The notes below the pieces were generated by a model. It was not told the DNA's origin. It did not search any database and saw only the letters and a program-made list of their open reading frames with translations. A stretch of 64,000 nt of DNA, from assembly GCA_964607705.1 (NCBI GenBank), contig CAZSLI010000007.1, forward strand, positions 1-64,000. The letters run 5' to 3'. This document shows positions 24,859-32,926 of this stretch, in pieces (positions within the stretch are counted from its first letter, which is position 1; every line of letters starts with the position of its first letter). Both the position numbers and the translations under genes were made by a program. This DNA comes from CAZSLI01 sp964607705. GTDB taxonomy: Bacteria > Actinomycetota > Coriobacteriia > Anaerosomatales > PHET01.

Positions 24859-25693
24859 CCGCGAACGTCCTCTCCATGCGGCGGAAGTAGTAGAGGCCGC
24901 CGATGCACACGAGCGCGACGGTCACGACCGAGACGGCCAGGGCCGCGCCCGGGAAGGGGTGGCCGGCCAGCAGCGACCAGCGGAAGCCCTCGATCACGCC
25001 GACCATGGGGTTGAGCGCGTAGAGCGTCTTCCATCGGTCCGGTACTGCACTGGCCGGGTACGCGATGGGAGTCAGGTACATCCAGACTTGCATCAGGAAC
25101 GGGATCACGTACCGGATATCTCGGTATTTCACGTTGAGCGCGCCCAGCCACATCGAGACCCCCATCGCGGCGAAGGCCACGAGGATGACCAGGAGCGGGG
25201 CAGCGAGCATCGTGACGGTGAAGGCCATGCGGTAGTAGATGAACATGCCGATGAGCACCACAGAGGCCACCGCGAAGTCCAACAGGCCCGAGGCGATCGT
25301 GGACAACGGGATGACGAGGCGGGGGAAGTAGACCTTCGTGATCAGATTCGAGCTGTCTACGAGGCTGCCGCTTGCGGCAGTGACGCTGCCCGAGAAGAAG
25401 ATCCAGGGGAGCACGGCTACGTAGGTGAAGATCGGGTATGGTACGCCCTGCGTCTCTGAAGCGAAGCCGGCAAGCCTGCCGAAGACTATCGAGAAGACGA
25501 TCATCGTGAAGACGGGCTGGATGATCGCCCACGCGGCACCGAACTCGGTCTGCTTGTAGCGCACCTTGATGTCGCGGATGGCGAGCGTCCACAGCAGTTC
25601 GCGGTAGCTCCACAACTCGGCGAGATCAAGCTGTACTGCTCGGCGGGGTGGCTCGATGATCACTGTTGCCACGTTTGTTTCGGTTGAACTCAT
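24848..25693 (-). CDS. Glycan ABC transporter permease (Wzm/TagG-type)
   Basis: A 281-residue ABC-2 permease with about six membrane helices. Seen: the N-terminal coupling segment LLWTLAIRDIKVRYKQT, FGAAWAIIQP, FFSGSVTAAS, the NLITKVYFPR loop and the C-terminal YALNPMVGVIEGFRW, all hallmarks of polysaccharide and teichoic-acid exporters. It is the first gene of the minus-strand operon 25693-14500 and forms the exporter with the ATPase that follows. Its upstream region is shared with the divergent cupin gene. Confidence 0.93.
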   Translation of the reverse strand: MSSTETNVATVIIEPPRRAVQLDLAELWSYRELLWTLAIRDIKVRYKQTEFGAAWAIIQPVFTMIVFSIVFGRLAGFASETQGVPYPIFTYVAVLPWIFFSGSVTAASGSLVDSSNLITKVYFPRLVIPLSTIASGLLDFAVASVVLIGMFIYYRMAFTVTMLAAPLLVILVAFAAMGVSMWLGALNVKYRDIRYVIPFLMQVWMYLTPIAYPASAVPDRWKTLYALNPMVGVIEGFRWSLLAGHPFPGAALAVSVVTVALVCIGGLYYFRRMERTFADVV

Positions 25694-25848
25694 CGCACCG
25701 TCAGTCCTCCTGCGACCCTGCGCGCGGATGGGGTCGGTGTCGTGGAGCCGCAGGTCGCCTCTGAGATAGATGCTTGAACGAGCCCGGCTGAGACCAGGAG
25801 AATACTACCGCACCTGCGCTGAGGAGCGCACCCGCCACACCCTTCGCC

Positions 25849-25877
25849 TTGCCGACCCGAGTGGCAGAATCTAAAGT
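25849..25877 (+). promoter_or_regulatory. Sigma-70-type promoter of the cupin-aminotransferase operon
   Basis: TTGCCG (-35, 25849-25854) and TAAAGT (-10, 25872-25877) are separated by exactly 17 nt. The expected start near 25884 lies about 50 nt before the GTG at 25937, with a direct repeat in between. Confidence 0.6.
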
Positions 25878-25891
25878 ATCGGCGTGCACTC

Positions 25892-25917
25892 AAGCGCTGA
25901 CACTGAAGCGCTGACAC
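25892..25917. repeat. Tandem 12-nt direct repeat in the leader of the cupin operon
   Basis: AAGCGCTGACAC occurs at 25892-25903 and again at 25906-25917, a 14-nt period, immediately downstream of the predicted transcription start. Each copy contains the AGCGCT palindrome. A repressor or one-and-a-half-turn operator site is possible; a slippage duplication is the alternative. Confidence 0.5.
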
Positions 25918-25936
25918 CGATGCTGATTGGACGTCC

Positions 25937-26362
25937 GTGAGCCCCGATGCGCCCGTTGTCGAGGAAGTGAAGGACCACGATCAGGTCGTGGCCATAATCT
26001 TGCGTGCGGAATACGACCTCCCGGGAGTGACCTTCTTCTCGGAGCCGGACTTCTCGCAGCAGCTTGGCTTCATCCGCTATCCCACCGGGCACCGCATCGA
26101 GCCGCACGTGCACAACCCTGTGCCTCGCGAGGTCTTTCACACCCAAGAGACCCTGTTCGTGCGGAGCGGCCGCGTTCGCGCGCTGCTCTATCGCGATGAC
26201 CGGACTCTGCTCGCCGAGCGGGAGCTTCGTGCGGGGGATACCATCCTGCTCGCGACGGGTGGACACGGCTTCGAGGTGATCGAGGAGTGCTCGATGATCG
26301 AGGTCAAGCAGGGCCCGTACGCCGGCGGCCAGGACAAGACCCGATTCGAGCCGGCGAGCTAG
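25937..26362 (+). CDS. Cupin-domain protein of the glycan cluster
   Basis: A 141-residue single-domain cupin. Seen: the first cupin motif HRIEPHVHNPVPREVFHTQE with a His-x-His metal site and a following Glu, and a second motif around GDTILLATGGHGFEV. The length and its place before a DegT aminotransferase gene resemble small cupins of sugar-nucleotide clusters (WxcM/FdtA-like 3,4-ketoisomerases or unassigned relatives), but no specific isomerase signature was recognised. The start is GTG 25937; the nearby ATG of the same reading would remove the first strand. It is followed after 2 nt by the aminotransferase gene. Confidence 0.72.
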   Translation: MSPDAPVVEEVKDHDQVVAIILRAEYDLPGVTFFSEPDFSQQLGFIRYPTGHRIEPHVHNPVPREVFHTQETLFVRSGRVRALLYRDDRTLLAERELRAGDTILLATGGHGFEVIEECSMIEVKQGPYAGGQDKTRFEPAS

Positions 26363-26364
26363 CC

Positions 26365-27468
26365 GTGATCCCCGTCAACGAGCCGTTCATCGGCGAGCAG
26401 GAGAAGCGCAACGTCGCCGAGTGCCTCGAGACCGGGTGGATCTCCTCGGCAGGCTCGTTCATCGACCGCTTCGAGCGCGAGTTCGCCGAGTACTGCGGCG
26501 TGCGCCACGGGATCTCCGTCGCCAACGGCACCGTAGCGCTCGAGCTGGCAGTGGCGTGCGCGGGGATAGGTCCCGGCGACGAGGTCATCTTGCCCACGTT
26601 CACGATCGTCTCGTGCGCCCAGGCCGTGGTGTACAACGGTGCGACGCCGGTGCTCGTGGACAGTGAGCCGGACACGTGGTGCATGGACGTGGGCCAGGTG
26701 GCCGAGAAGATCGGCCCGCGCACTCGCGCGATCATGCCGGTGCACATGTACGGCCACCCCGTCGACATGGACCCGCTGCGGCGCCTGGCCGACGAACACG
26801 GCCTTCTCATCATCGAGGATGCCGCCGAGGCGCACGGCGCGCAGTATCGGGGCCGTCGCTGTGGCGGCCTGGGTGACGTCAGCTGCTTCAGCTTCTACGC
26901 GAACAAGATCATCACCACCGGTGAGGGCGGCATGCTCCTCACGGACGACGACCGTATCGCCGCCGAGGCGCGCTCCAAGCGCAACCTGTGCTTCCGAGGA
27001 GACCGCCGCTTCTACCACGAAGAGCTGGGCTACAACTTCCGCCTGACCAACCTGCAGGCTGCGCTCGGGGTGGCACAGCTCGAGCGCGTGGACGAAGTGG
27101 TCGAACGCAAGCGCGAAGTCGCTGCGCGGTACTCGGCGGGCCTCGCGGGGCTACCGCTGCGGCTGCCGGTCGAGCGCGACTGGGCGCTGAACGTCTACTG
27201 GATGTACGGGCTCGTGGTGGATGCGGCGACCGGCCTGGACGCGGCCGCGGTCGCCGAGCGTCTGGCGGCATCGGGCGTCGAGACCCGCCCCTTCTTCCTC
27301 GGCATGCACGAGCAGCCGGCGTTCTGGAAGCGCGGACTGTTCGCAGACGAGCACTATCCCGTCGCTGAGGAACTGGCGAGGCAGGGCCTCTATCTCCCGT
27401 CGGGTACCGCGCTGACCGACGCTGAGATCGACACCGTGATCGCTGCCGTCTGGGACGTTCTCGGCTGA
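26365..27468 (+). CDS. DegT/DnrJ/EryC1/StrS sugar aminotransferase (perosamine-synthase-like)
   Basis: A 367-residue PLP enzyme. Seen: IPVNEPFIGEQEKRNVAECLETGWISSAG at the N-terminus split over the typical GDP-perosamine synthase/PglE pattern, GISVANGTVALELAV, PTFTIVSCAQAV, EDAAEAHGAQY, and the PLP lysine in FSFYANKIITTGEGG. This last motif is typical of the RfbE/Per subgroup that aminates GDP-4-keto-6-deoxymannose. GTG 26365 lies 2 nt after the cupin stop. It is the third DegT-family gene in the island, so several different amino sugars are probably made. Confidence 0.85.
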   Translation: MIPVNEPFIGEQEKRNVAECLETGWISSAGSFIDRFEREFAEYCGVRHGISVANGTVALELAVACAGIGPGDEVILPTFTIVSCAQAVVYNGATPVLVDSEPDTWCMDVGQVAEKIGPRTRAIMPVHMYGHPVDMDPLRRLADEHGLLIIEDAAEAHGAQYRGRRCGGLGDVSCFSFYANKIITTGEGGMLLTDDDRIAAEARSKRNLCFRGDRRFYHEELGYNFRLTNLQAALGVAQLERVDEVVERKREVAARYSAGLAGLPLRLPVERDWALNVYWMYGLVVDAATGLDAAAVAERLAASGVETRPFFLGMHEQPAFWKRGLFADEHYPVAEELARQGLYLPSGTALTDAEIDTVIAAVWDVLG

Positions 27469-27495
27469 TCGCAACACCACAAGAGAGAGAGCCCG

Positions 27496-28299
27496 ATGAG
27501 CACGGATCCTCAGGTTCACGCCGACGACGAGATGGTCTTCGGCCGCTATGCGGACTTCTATGACGCGTTCTACGCCGGCAAGGACTACGAGGCGGAGTGC
27601 GACTACATCACCGCGACGCTCGACTCCTTCGGCGTAGGCCCGGGTGCACGCCTGCTCGATCTGGGGGCAGGCACCGGGGGTCATGACATCCCGCTTTCGC
27701 GACGGGGTTTCGATGTCGTAGGCGTCGACCGCTCCGATCGCATGGTCGCCGCGGCTCGGAAGAAGGCGACGGATGCCGAGGTGCACGTCGAGTTCGTCCT
27801 AGGTGACGTCCGCGATGTGAGGGTCGCAGGTGGCTTCGACGCGGTGATCTCGATGTTCGCCGTCATCTCCTACCAGCTCACCAACGCGGATCTTCTCGGC
27901 ATGCTCGAAACCGCTCGCGCTCACCTGGCGCCGGGTGGCCTCTTCGTGTTCGACGGATGGTTCGGCCCGGCCGTCCTGTCCGAGCGACCGGAGGACCGCA
28001 GCAGGACCGTGATCGATGCGGCGGGGGACTCCATCACGCGCGACGCACACCCCACTCTTGATCCGGTGGCGCAGACAGTCGAAGTCGCCTACACAGTGAC
28101 CCGTGAGTCCAGCGGTGCAGTGGTGGAGACGACCCACGAGGCTCATCGCATGCGCTTCCTCTTCGCTCAAGAGCTCGACCTGCTGCTCGGGGTCGCCGGA
28201 TTCGAACTCGTCGCCTTCGGTCCCTTCATGCGGCCGGAGAGCCCGATCACGATCGATGACTGGAACTTCTCGGCGATTGCACGTGCGGTGGCTCGATGA
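27496..28299 (+). CDS. SAM-dependent methyltransferase
   Basis: A 267-residue class I methyltransferase. Seen: ARLLDLGAGTGGHDIPL (motif I), VVGVDRSDRMVAAAR, FVLGDVRDVRV, and FDAVISMFAVISYQL. The family resembles the TylM1/DesVI type N,N-dimethyltransferases of amino-sugar nucleotides, which share the FGRYADFYDAFY start motif. Placed right after an aminotransferase gene, it could methylate the new amino sugar. ATG 27496 has a GAGAGAG-type purine stretch upstream. Its stop overlaps the glycosyltransferase start (ATGA). Confidence 0.82.
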   Translation: MSTDPQVHADDEMVFGRYADFYDAFYAGKDYEAECDYITATLDSFGVGPGARLLDLGAGTGGHDIPLSRRGFDVVGVDRSDRMVAAARKKATDAEVHVEFVLGDVRDVRVAGGFDAVISMFAVISYQLTNADLLGMLETARAHLAPGGLFVFDGWFGPAVLSERPEDRSRTVIDAAGDSITRDAHPTLDPVAQTVEVAYTVTRESSGAVVETTHEAHRMRFLFAQELDLLLGVAGFELVAFGPFMRPESPITIDDWNFSAIARAVAR

Positions 28300-29591
28300 G
28301 GATCGGTTTCGTGCCCAACCTGGACCGCGCTGCGGGCGGGACGTATCAGTACGCAGTCACGATGGTCGACGCCATCAAGCACCTTCCCGCCGAGGACGAC
28401 TACCTGCTCTACACGTATCCCGGCGAGTCCCTGCCCGCCGAGCTGGCCGATGTCGACCTGCCGAGGGTCGAACTCAGAGCCGTGTCCGGAATGACTGGCT
28501 CACTGTGGTCGCGATTCGCGCGTGTGGTCCCTCGCGCGTGGCGCGCGGAGATCCGCTCGCTCGCGGTCAAGGTCCTTGCGCCGAGGAGCGCGCGCGGCGG
28601 ACAGGGTTCCTCGGCGGGCGGCGGGGCCGACGGTGTCGACCCGCTCTGGAGTCAGTGGTTCGCCAAGCAGCAGGTCGACTTGCTCGTGTACACGACCGAC
28701 AGCGACCTCCCCTTCAAGACCGGCGTGCCCTATGTGGTCGCGATCCACGATCTCCAGCACCGGCTGCACCCGGAGTTCGAGGAGGTGTCGGCTGATGGCG
28801 AGGGCGCACGACGCGAGTACCGCATCGGGAACGACGTACGAAGTGCGACCGTGGTCCTCGTCGACTCCGAGGTCGGCAAGGAGGACATGCTCACGTTCTA
28901 CGGACCCGAGGGGCTGAGCCCTGAGGCGGTCTGCGTGCTGCCGTTCCTGCCGGCGACCTACCTGAGCCACGAGCGGAGCGCCGACGATCTACGGGCAGCT
29001 CGGGACAAGTACGGGTTGCCGGACGTCTTCCTCTTCTACCCCGCGCAGTTTGCGCCCTCCAAGAACCATGTGCGCATCGTCGAGGCGCTGGGTCACCTTC
29101 GGTCGCGGGGTCTCGACGTCGCGCTCGCCCTCGCCGGACCACGCTCGGGCGACCTACGGGAGCGCACGTTCGCCCAGACGATGCAGGCCGTCGAGGACGC
29201 GGGAGTGAGCGACCTCGTGCACTATCTCGGCTACGTGCCGGATGAAGACATGTTCGCGCTGTTCGCCGGCTCGCTCGGCCTGATAATGCCGACCTTCTTC
29301 GGACCCACGAACATCCCGGTCGCTGAGGCGTGGAGCGCCGGATGCCCGGTGATCACATCCGATATCCGCGGCATGCGAGAGCAGGCGGGTGACGCGGCAC
29401 TGCTGGTCGACCCGCTCTCGGTCGAGTCCATCGCTGATGCGATCGAGCGATTGGCCACGGATCCGTCCACGCGAGCCGACCTGATCGCGCGCGGCAGCGC
29501 ACGGCTCGCCGAGTACACTCGCGAGGACTACGTGCGCCGCCTGACCGAGGCGCTCGACCGCGCGAAACGTGAGGTCGTGCGGTCGCGATGA
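28296..29591 (+). CDS. GT4-family glycosyltransferase
   Basis: A 431-residue GT-B glycosyltransferase. Seen: an N-terminal Rossmann half with GGTYQYAVTMV, a long insertion, then the Glycos_transf_1 domain with FLFYPAQFAPSKNHVRIVEAL, LVHYLGYVPDEDMFALF and the donor-binding GPTNIPVAEAWSAGCPVI (E-x7-E region). It probably adds a mannose- or rhamnose-like sugar at the cytoplasmic face. It overlaps the methyltransferase by 4 nt and is followed 40 nt later by a Wzy-like gene. Confidence 0.87.
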   Translation: MRIGFVPNLDRAAGGTYQYAVTMVDAIKHLPAEDDYLLYTYPGESLPAELADVDLPRVELRAVSGMTGSLWSRFARVVPRAWRAEIRSLAVKVLAPRSARGGQGSSAGGGADGVDPLWSQWFAKQQVDLLVYTTDSDLPFKTGVPYVVAIHDLQHRLHPEFEEVSADGEGARREYRIGNDVRSATVVLVDSEVGKEDMLTFYGPEGLSPEAVCVLPFLPATYLSHERSADDLRAARDKYGLPDVFLFYPAQFAPSKNHVRIVEALGHLRSRGLDVALALAGPRSGDLRERTFAQTMQAVEDAGVSDLVHYLGYVPDEDMFALFAGSLGLIMPTFFGPTNIPVAEAWSAGCPVITSDIRGMREQAGDAALLVDPLSVESIADAIERLATDPSTRADLIARGSARLAEYTREDYVRRLTEALDRAKREVVRSR

Positions 29592-29631
29592 GGGTCGCGG
29601 GCCGAGCCACCCACCCAAGGAGCACCGAGCG

Positions 29632-31071
29632 ATGAGCACGTCGTGGCTCTCCGAGCGTACCGCTGTGCGAGGCGCCTGGATCCTCCTGGGCGTGCTCTTC
29701 GCGCTGGCGTTCGCGCTCAATGCGATGCCCGGATACGAGATCGCGCTCGGGGTGCTCGCCATCGCGAGCGCGGTGCTTGCCGCGTCGAGCCTTCCCGCCG
29801 CGGTCATCCTGATCGCCGGGACGCCTGCGCTCGACTCGTTCGGCATCATCTGGACCGTGCCGCAGGTCCTTACGGTCTTTCAGGTCACGCTGCTTGCCGG
29901 GATCGCGGGCGCCGCATGGCGCTTCGTCGCAAGTCGTGGCTGGAGGCGGGCGTCGGGCAGCTGGTTGGACCTCGGCGTGGGGCTCTTCCTCGTCGCGACG
30001 GCGCTATCTGTTCCCTTCTCGCTCGACGTGCGGCGCTCGATCATCGGCCTGTTGGAGATCGGCGCCCTCACCGGGATGTACCTGCTGCTGTCTCGCGGAG
30101 CGATGGCTGAGCGCTCGGGCGTCGAGCTGCGCCGAGTGCTGCTCAGCGTGGCCGCCATCTCGAGCGCAGTCGCCGTGGGCCAGGCCTTCATCCGCGGCTT
30201 CCCCGTGCCGCTCGTCGAGAACTTCGTGATCGACAACCCCGTCATCCACGTGCGCGTCTCGGCCTTCTACGGGAATCCGAACTCGCTCGCATTCCTGCTC
30301 GTGCTCGCGACGGTGGTCGCCTGCGAGAGCATCCTGCGCGCTCGGACGACGGGGCACCGAGTGGGACTCGGCGTCCTCGTGGCGCTCTACGCCGTCGCCA
30401 TAGCCCTGACGTTCTCGCGGGAGGCGTTCGTCGGCGTCGTCGCAGGGCTCATCGCGCTGGCGCTCATTGCCGGTGCGGGTCGTCGCGCACTGCTTGTCGG
30501 CGTGATCGCCTCGGCAGTGCTCGTTGCTGCGTTGTTCGCCGTGCCCGGAGTGTCGGAACGCGCTGTGAGCATCGTCAACTTCCGCAACGACGCCTCCGCG
30601 ATGGACCGCGTGTACTTGAGCCGGGTCTCGTTGCGCATGTTCGCCGACCGGCCGCTGTTCGGCATCGGCGAGAGCGCGTTCATGCGGGCCTACCCGCGCT
30701 ATGCCGACCCGCGCGTGACGATCTCTCCTGTGACGGACGGCCATCAGATGCCGTTCATGATCCCTGCGGAGACGGGCATCCTCGGGTTGATCGCGGAGCT
30801 GATGGTCGTGTTGACCGCAGGCTACGCGCTCGTGAAGGCGAGGACGCACGCGCCCCCCGGCATCCGGCGTGATGGACTCGCAGCCCTGTGCGCATTCCTG
30901 GCCATGTCGTTCTTCAATATCTTCTACTACGCCGAGTACTTCTGGGTGACGCTCGCGCTCGTGGGGGCGTTCCTGCAGTGCCTGTCGCTTGCGCAAGTGA
31001 TGCGAGACGGGCACTGGATCGGCGTGCGCCGCACAGCCGCCCAAGTCCCTGCCGAGGAGGCCGCGTCATGA
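29632..31071 (+). CDS. Wzy/O-antigen ligase-family membrane protein of the glycan cluster
   Basis: 479 residues with about eleven membrane helices. Seen: the Wzy_C-type periplasmic loop with NRVYLSRVSLRMFADRPLF split over the usual GR..W..A..... pattern, GIGESAFMRAYPRY, and a GHQMPFMIPAETG segment in place of the DPHN loop of the three TPR-fused relatives. It lacks a TPR tail. It may be the polymerase or ligase for the island's own polysaccharide. ATG 29632 has AAGGAG 9 nt upstream; the longer reading begins inside the previous gene. Its stop overlaps the next start (ATGA). Confidence 0.75.
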   Translation: MSTSWLSERTAVRGAWILLGVLFALAFALNAMPGYEIALGVLAIASAVLAASSLPAAVILIAGTPALDSFGIIWTVPQVLTVFQVTLLAGIAGAAWRFVASRGWRRASGSWLDLGVGLFLVATALSVPFSLDVRRSIIGLLEIGALTGMYLLLSRGAMAERSGVELRRVLLSVAAISSAVAVGQAFIRGFPVPLVENFVIDNPVIHVRVSAFYGNPNSLAFLLVLATVVACESILRARTTGHRVGLGVLVALYAVAIALTFSREAFVGVVAGLIALALIAGAGRRALLVGVIASAVLVAALFAVPGVSERAVSIVNFRNDASAMDRVYLSRVSLRMFADRPLFGIGESAFMRAYPRYADPRVTISPVTDGHQMPFMIPAETGILGLIAELMVVLTAGYALVKARTHAPPGIRRDGLAALCAFLAMSFFNIFYYAEYFWVTLALVGAFLQCLSLAQVMRDGHWIGVRRTAAQVPAEEAAS

Positions 31072-32015
31072 CCGAGCGCAGTCGCCTGCGCAGTGCTGCG
31101 AGCGGGCTTGCGCTGGACGCGATGTACGGCCGTGCCCCGGCCGAGCACAGCCCGTATCGAGATCGGGTGGTCTGGGACCAGGAGGGCGCGTCCCTCGTCG
31201 CCGACGTCGTGGCCACCGCCCGGCCGGCACTCATCGGCAGGTTCGGTACGTCCGAGCTCGGCTGCGCGAGCTACTACAGCCGCTGGCGACAGGGCAGGGG
31301 CCCGAAGCTTGGCTACCCCGCGTCACTCCGGCGGGTGATGCGCGTCAACGCCGGGATGTTCTCCGATGACGATGGCGGGCTCGACCGCTGGTCCACGTTG
31401 TACCTGGATTCGGTCGCGCAAGCCGACGTGATGGGCGTCTGGTTCAACCGGAACGAGCACAGGATCGTTGAGCGGTTCTGTCCCAGCGCGCAACTCGTCT
31501 ACCTCGAGGCCCTCAACTGCGTGTTGTGGCAACAGCCGTGGAGCGCCCAGCTCGCCGGTCGGCGCGTGCTCGTGGTCCATCCGTTCGCCCGCAGCATCGA
31601 GCGCCAGTATCGTGAGCAGCGCACGCGGTTGTTCGTCAACCCGTCCACGTTGCCCGAGTTCGAGCTCTCCACCATCGTTGCCGTGCAGTCGGGCTCCGAG
31701 AACCCGTGCCCGTTCCCCACGTGGTTCGACGCGCTCGAATCGATGGTCGACCGAATGGCTGCCGTCGAGTTCGACGTGGCGATCATCGGCGCAGGAGCCT
31801 ACGGGATGCCGCTTGCCGCCGCTGCCAAGCGGATGGGGCGTATAGGCATCAACCTCGGAGGCGCCACGCAGCTGCTCTTCGGCGTGCGAGGGCGGCGCTG
31901 GGAGATCGAGTCGCCCGACGACATCGCGCCCCTGTTCAACGAGCACTGGGTGCGACCTTCCGCCGAAGAGACGCCCGAGCACAGCGGGCTCGTCGAGGGT
32001 GGCTGCTACTGGTAG
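31068..32015 (+). CDS. GT-D-fold-like glycosyltransferase, putative
   Basis: A 315-residue protein. Seen: RFGTSELGCA near residue 60, resembling the metal-binding (D/S)-G-E motif region of GT-D (DUF1792) transferases; a central VLVVHPFARSIERQY; and a C-terminal IIGAGAYGMPLAAAAKRMG followed by GGATQLLFGVRGRRW. This combination recurs in polysaccharide clusters, usually without assigned function. A role as a glycosyltransferase is inferred. ATG 31068 overlaps the Wzy-like stop by 4 nt. It is the last plus-strand gene of the 25937-32015 operon. Confidence 0.6.
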   Translation: MTERSRLRSAASGLALDAMYGRAPAEHSPYRDRVVWDQEGASLVADVVATARPALIGRFGTSELGCASYYSRWRQGRGPKLGYPASLRRVMRVNAGMFSDDDGGLDRWSTLYLDSVAQADVMGVWFNRNEHRIVERFCPSAQLVYLEALNCVLWQQPWSAQLAGRRVLVVHPFARSIERQYREQRTRLFVNPSTLPEFELSTIVAVQSGSENPCPFPTWFDALESMVDRMAAVEFDVAIIGAGAYGMPLAAAAKRMGRIGINLGGATQLLFGVRGRRWEIESPDDIAPLFNEHWVRPSAEETPEHSGLVEGGCYW

Positions 32016-32035
32016 TGGGCCCGCGACGCCCCGCG

Positions 32036-32926
32036 CTACCGGTACTCGGCAGGCCAGTCCCGCTTGCGCACCCATAGCTGGCGACCGAGCAGTCCCTTGG
32101 TGAACGCCGGTGGCGTCACGAACGTGCGGTCGCGCGCGAATCGTACGGCCGGCACCAGCCGTGCCCCACGGATGCGCTGACGGCGATAGAACGCACTCCG
32201 GTCGGCCTCGCCTTCCGGACCCAGACGGGTGTCGTAGACCTCTGCGAGGCGCCGGAGATCGGCGGCCCACACGTCCTTGATCGTCGACGACTTGCGGTCC
32301 TGCTGATGGCGGTCGATCGCCGTCAGCCGATCGATGCGCGCGAACCGTGCGCCCGCAGCGTCAAGACGAAGCCACAGCTCGTAGTCGAGTGCGAAGTGGA
32401 AGCTTGCGTCGAGCATCGGTTCAGACAGCGCCGAGCGTCTCATGAAGGCGGCGGGCTGAGTGATGATGTCGACCGTCCGCATCAGCCGTGAGTCGTAGGG
32501 CTGCGCCCACAGGATCTGGATCGCCCGTCCGTCATGGGTGGTCTGCAGGCAGTGCCCGTAGACGACGTCGACGTCGGGGTGCGTCTCGAAGAACGCGACG
32601 ACGTCGGCCACGACACGACTGTCGAAGTACGCGTCGTCAGAGTTGAGCCAGCCGATGACCTCGCCCTTCGAAGCCGAGAACGCTTTGTTGATGGCGTCGG
32701 CCTGGCCGTCATCGGGCTCGGATCGCCAGACCACCGCATCCCCGGCTGCCTCGAGGATCGAGACGCTTCCATCGTCCGATCCGCCGTCCATGATGATGTG
32801 CTCGATGGCGGGGTATGTTTGCGACGCGACCGAGCGCAGGTTCTCGGCGAGCCACTCGGCCTGATTGAATGAGGGCGTCAGGATCGATACGAGCGGTTGC
32901 GCGCCCGTGAAGCGATGGGCCCTCAT
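32036..32926 (-). CDS. GT2-family glycosyltransferase
   Basis: A 296-residue GT-A transferase. Seen: PLVSILTPSFNQAEWLAENL, IMDGGSDDGSV, the DXD-like WLNSDDAYF metal site and DYELWLRL as the acceptor/catalytic segment. It is closely similar over most of its length to the protein at 37620 (shared RSEPDxGQxDAINKAF and DRLxAIDRHQ), so one is a duplicate of the other. ATG 32926 overlaps the upstream gene's stop (ATGA). It is the last gene of the minus-strand operon 38588-32036. Confidence 0.88.
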   Translation of the reverse strand: MRAHRFTGAQPLVSILTPSFNQAEWLAENLRSVASQTYPAIEHIIMDGGSDDGSVSILEAAGDAVVWRSEPDDGQADAINKAFSASKGEVIGWLNSDDAYFDSRVVADVVAFFETHPDVDVVYGHCLQTTHDGRAIQILWAQPYDSRLMRTVDIITQPAAFMRRSALSEPMLDASFHFALDYELWLRLDAAGARFARIDRLTAIDRHQQDRKSSTIKDVWAADLRRLAEVYDTRLGPEGEADRSAFYRRQRIRGARLVPAVRFARDRTFVTPPAFTKGLLGRQLWVRKRDWPAEYR

